Below, piece after piece: positions 4,494 through 5,181 of a stretch of 5,181 nt of DNA; within the stretch, counting starts at the first letter, position 1, and each line of letters begins with the position of its first letter. The notes under the pieces are model-generated. The model did not search any database, had not been told where the DNA came from, and was given only the letters and a program-made list of their open reading frames with translations. Both the position numbers and the translations under genes were made by a program. Source of the DNA: Candidatus Nomurabacteria bacterium (GTDB lineage Bacteria; Patescibacteriota; Saccharimonadia; Saccharimonadales; Saccharimonadaceae); contig JAITKW010000022.1 of assembly GCA_031278275.1 (NCBI GenBank), forward strand, positions 1-5,181. The letters run 5' to 3'.

Positions 4494-5181
4494 ATGGATA
4501 GTGATTTTGAAAAATCGCCGGAGTTTAATCGGGTCAAAGAAGAGATAAAAGATAACTTGGAGCAAGGTCGCCGAGATGGATTTAATAGGGCAGATACCGT
4601 AGAAAATAACAATGAAACAGGCAAGATTATTCATGATGAACTTGGGCTAGAAGGTGAAGAATTGGCAAACGCCAAAGCGGAGGCTTTGGCGTATGTGGCA
4701 GAGGAGACGATTAAGGACGCACGAGAGATTACAGGCATATCCACTAAAGAAGACGCGTTAAATGCGACACGGGCGGTGTTAGTTGAAAATGATGAAGAGG
4801 GCGAAAAATTGAACGATAATCCGGTGGAAAAAATGGTTAATGATGGATATGGCGCAGAAGTTGAAGAGGCGAGAAAAAGCATGGAGCAAGGCAGCGAAGG
4901 CGCAGAAATTGACGATAAGACGTACGATAAATTAGTGCCAGAATTGCACATCAAAAACAGCGAAGATGCCAAACTCAACCAGTTAGTCGGGGCTGTTTAT
5001 CAAAACATGGAAGCCAGTGACATAGATGAGGCTACTAAGTTGGAAATCCGTGAAGCCCTCAAAAAATTTGTCGGTGAAACGCGCGTGGAGAAAATATTTA
5101 GTGAACACAAGGCGAATTATTTGCCCAAAACGCACGTGCATAATTGGATTACCAGCATGAACCAAGATTTAGCAAAAAGCG
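4494..5181 (+). CDS. Acidic hypothetical protein, N-terminal part (runs off the right edge)
   Basis: The reading frame is open from ATG 4494 to the window end (229 codons) with no stop. It begins MDSDFEKSPEFNRVKEEIKD. I do not recognise a family. By hand count the visible part has 54 Asp/Glu against 30 Lys/Arg, no cysteine and one tryptophan (218). It shows no signal peptide or membrane segment in the visible part. Several stretches look helical or coiled-coil-like (about 52-80, 158-200). The composition suggests a soluble cytoplasmic protein, or the acidic leading portion of a larger protein. It starts 34 bp after lysS but has its own promoter. The start is chosen from the exact 7-nt spacing to an extended -10 shared with lysS. 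The alternative is a longer protein whose recognisable domain lies beyond 5181. Confidence 0.75.
   Translation, partial: MDSDFEKSPEFNRVKEEIKDNLEQGRRDGFNRADTVENNNETGKIIHDELGLEGEELANAKAEALAYVAEETIKDAREITGISTKEDALNATRAVLVENDEEGEKLNDNPVEKMVNDGYGAEVEEARKSMEQGSEGAEIDDKTYDKLVPELHIKNSEDAKLNQLVGAVYQNMEASDIDEATKLEIREALKKFVGETRVEKIFSEHKANYLPKTHVHNWITSMNQDLAKS

Overview
The window is a compact, moderately AT-rich stretch of a small bacterial genome. It carries six genes: five read rightward, and one is divergent at the left edge. The best guess for the source is a Patescibacteria/CPR bacterium, most likely Saccharibacteria-like (TM7). Three things point there: very short spacers with one promoter per gene, a short ProS without the bacterial editing insertion, and a pilin-like protein with a proline-rich head and a post-membrane 'RDTQRKEDISRF…Y' block of a kind I associate with these bacteria. 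This placement is an inference from sequence style and was not tested with a tree. TGA ends greA and Gly is encoded by GGN, so nothing suggests the TGA=Gly code of Gracilibacteria/Absconditabacteria.

Layout: 1-236 (minus) is the N-terminus of an ABC transporter ATPase with Walker A, cut by the window edge. A 70-bp divergent promoter region follows. Then come proS (307-1581, prolyl-tRNA synthetase), greA (1624-2079, transcript cleavage factor), a single-pass membrane protein resembling a type IV pilin/pseudopilin (2171-2971), lysS (2993-4459, class II lysyl-tRNA synthetase), and the start of an acidic hypothetical protein (4494 to the window end). No tRNA, rRNA, CRISPR, insertion sequence or phage feature is visible. 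No gene-free stretch exceeds about 90 bp.

The genes are mostly housekeeping: two aminoacyl-tRNA synthetases and a transcription elongation factor, interrupted by a surface-type protein. The most striking structure is in the control signals. Four of the six genes (ABC ATPase, proS, lysS, the acidic ORF) have no Shine-Dalgarno sequence. Each instead has an extended -10 box (TGn + TAYAMT) exactly 7 nt before its ATG, which places the transcription start at or next to the start codon, so these mRNAs are predicted to be leaderless. The other two genes (greA and the pilin-like gene) have ordinary leaders of about 20-40 nt with clear Shine-Dalgarno sequences, and both have dyad symmetry overlapping the -10 box. 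The window therefore mixes two translation-initiation modes, and nearly every gene appears to be its own transcription unit.

Secondary points of interest are an unusual, one-residue-shorter motif 3 in LysRS, the absence of the ProS editing domain, and two uncharacterised proteins.
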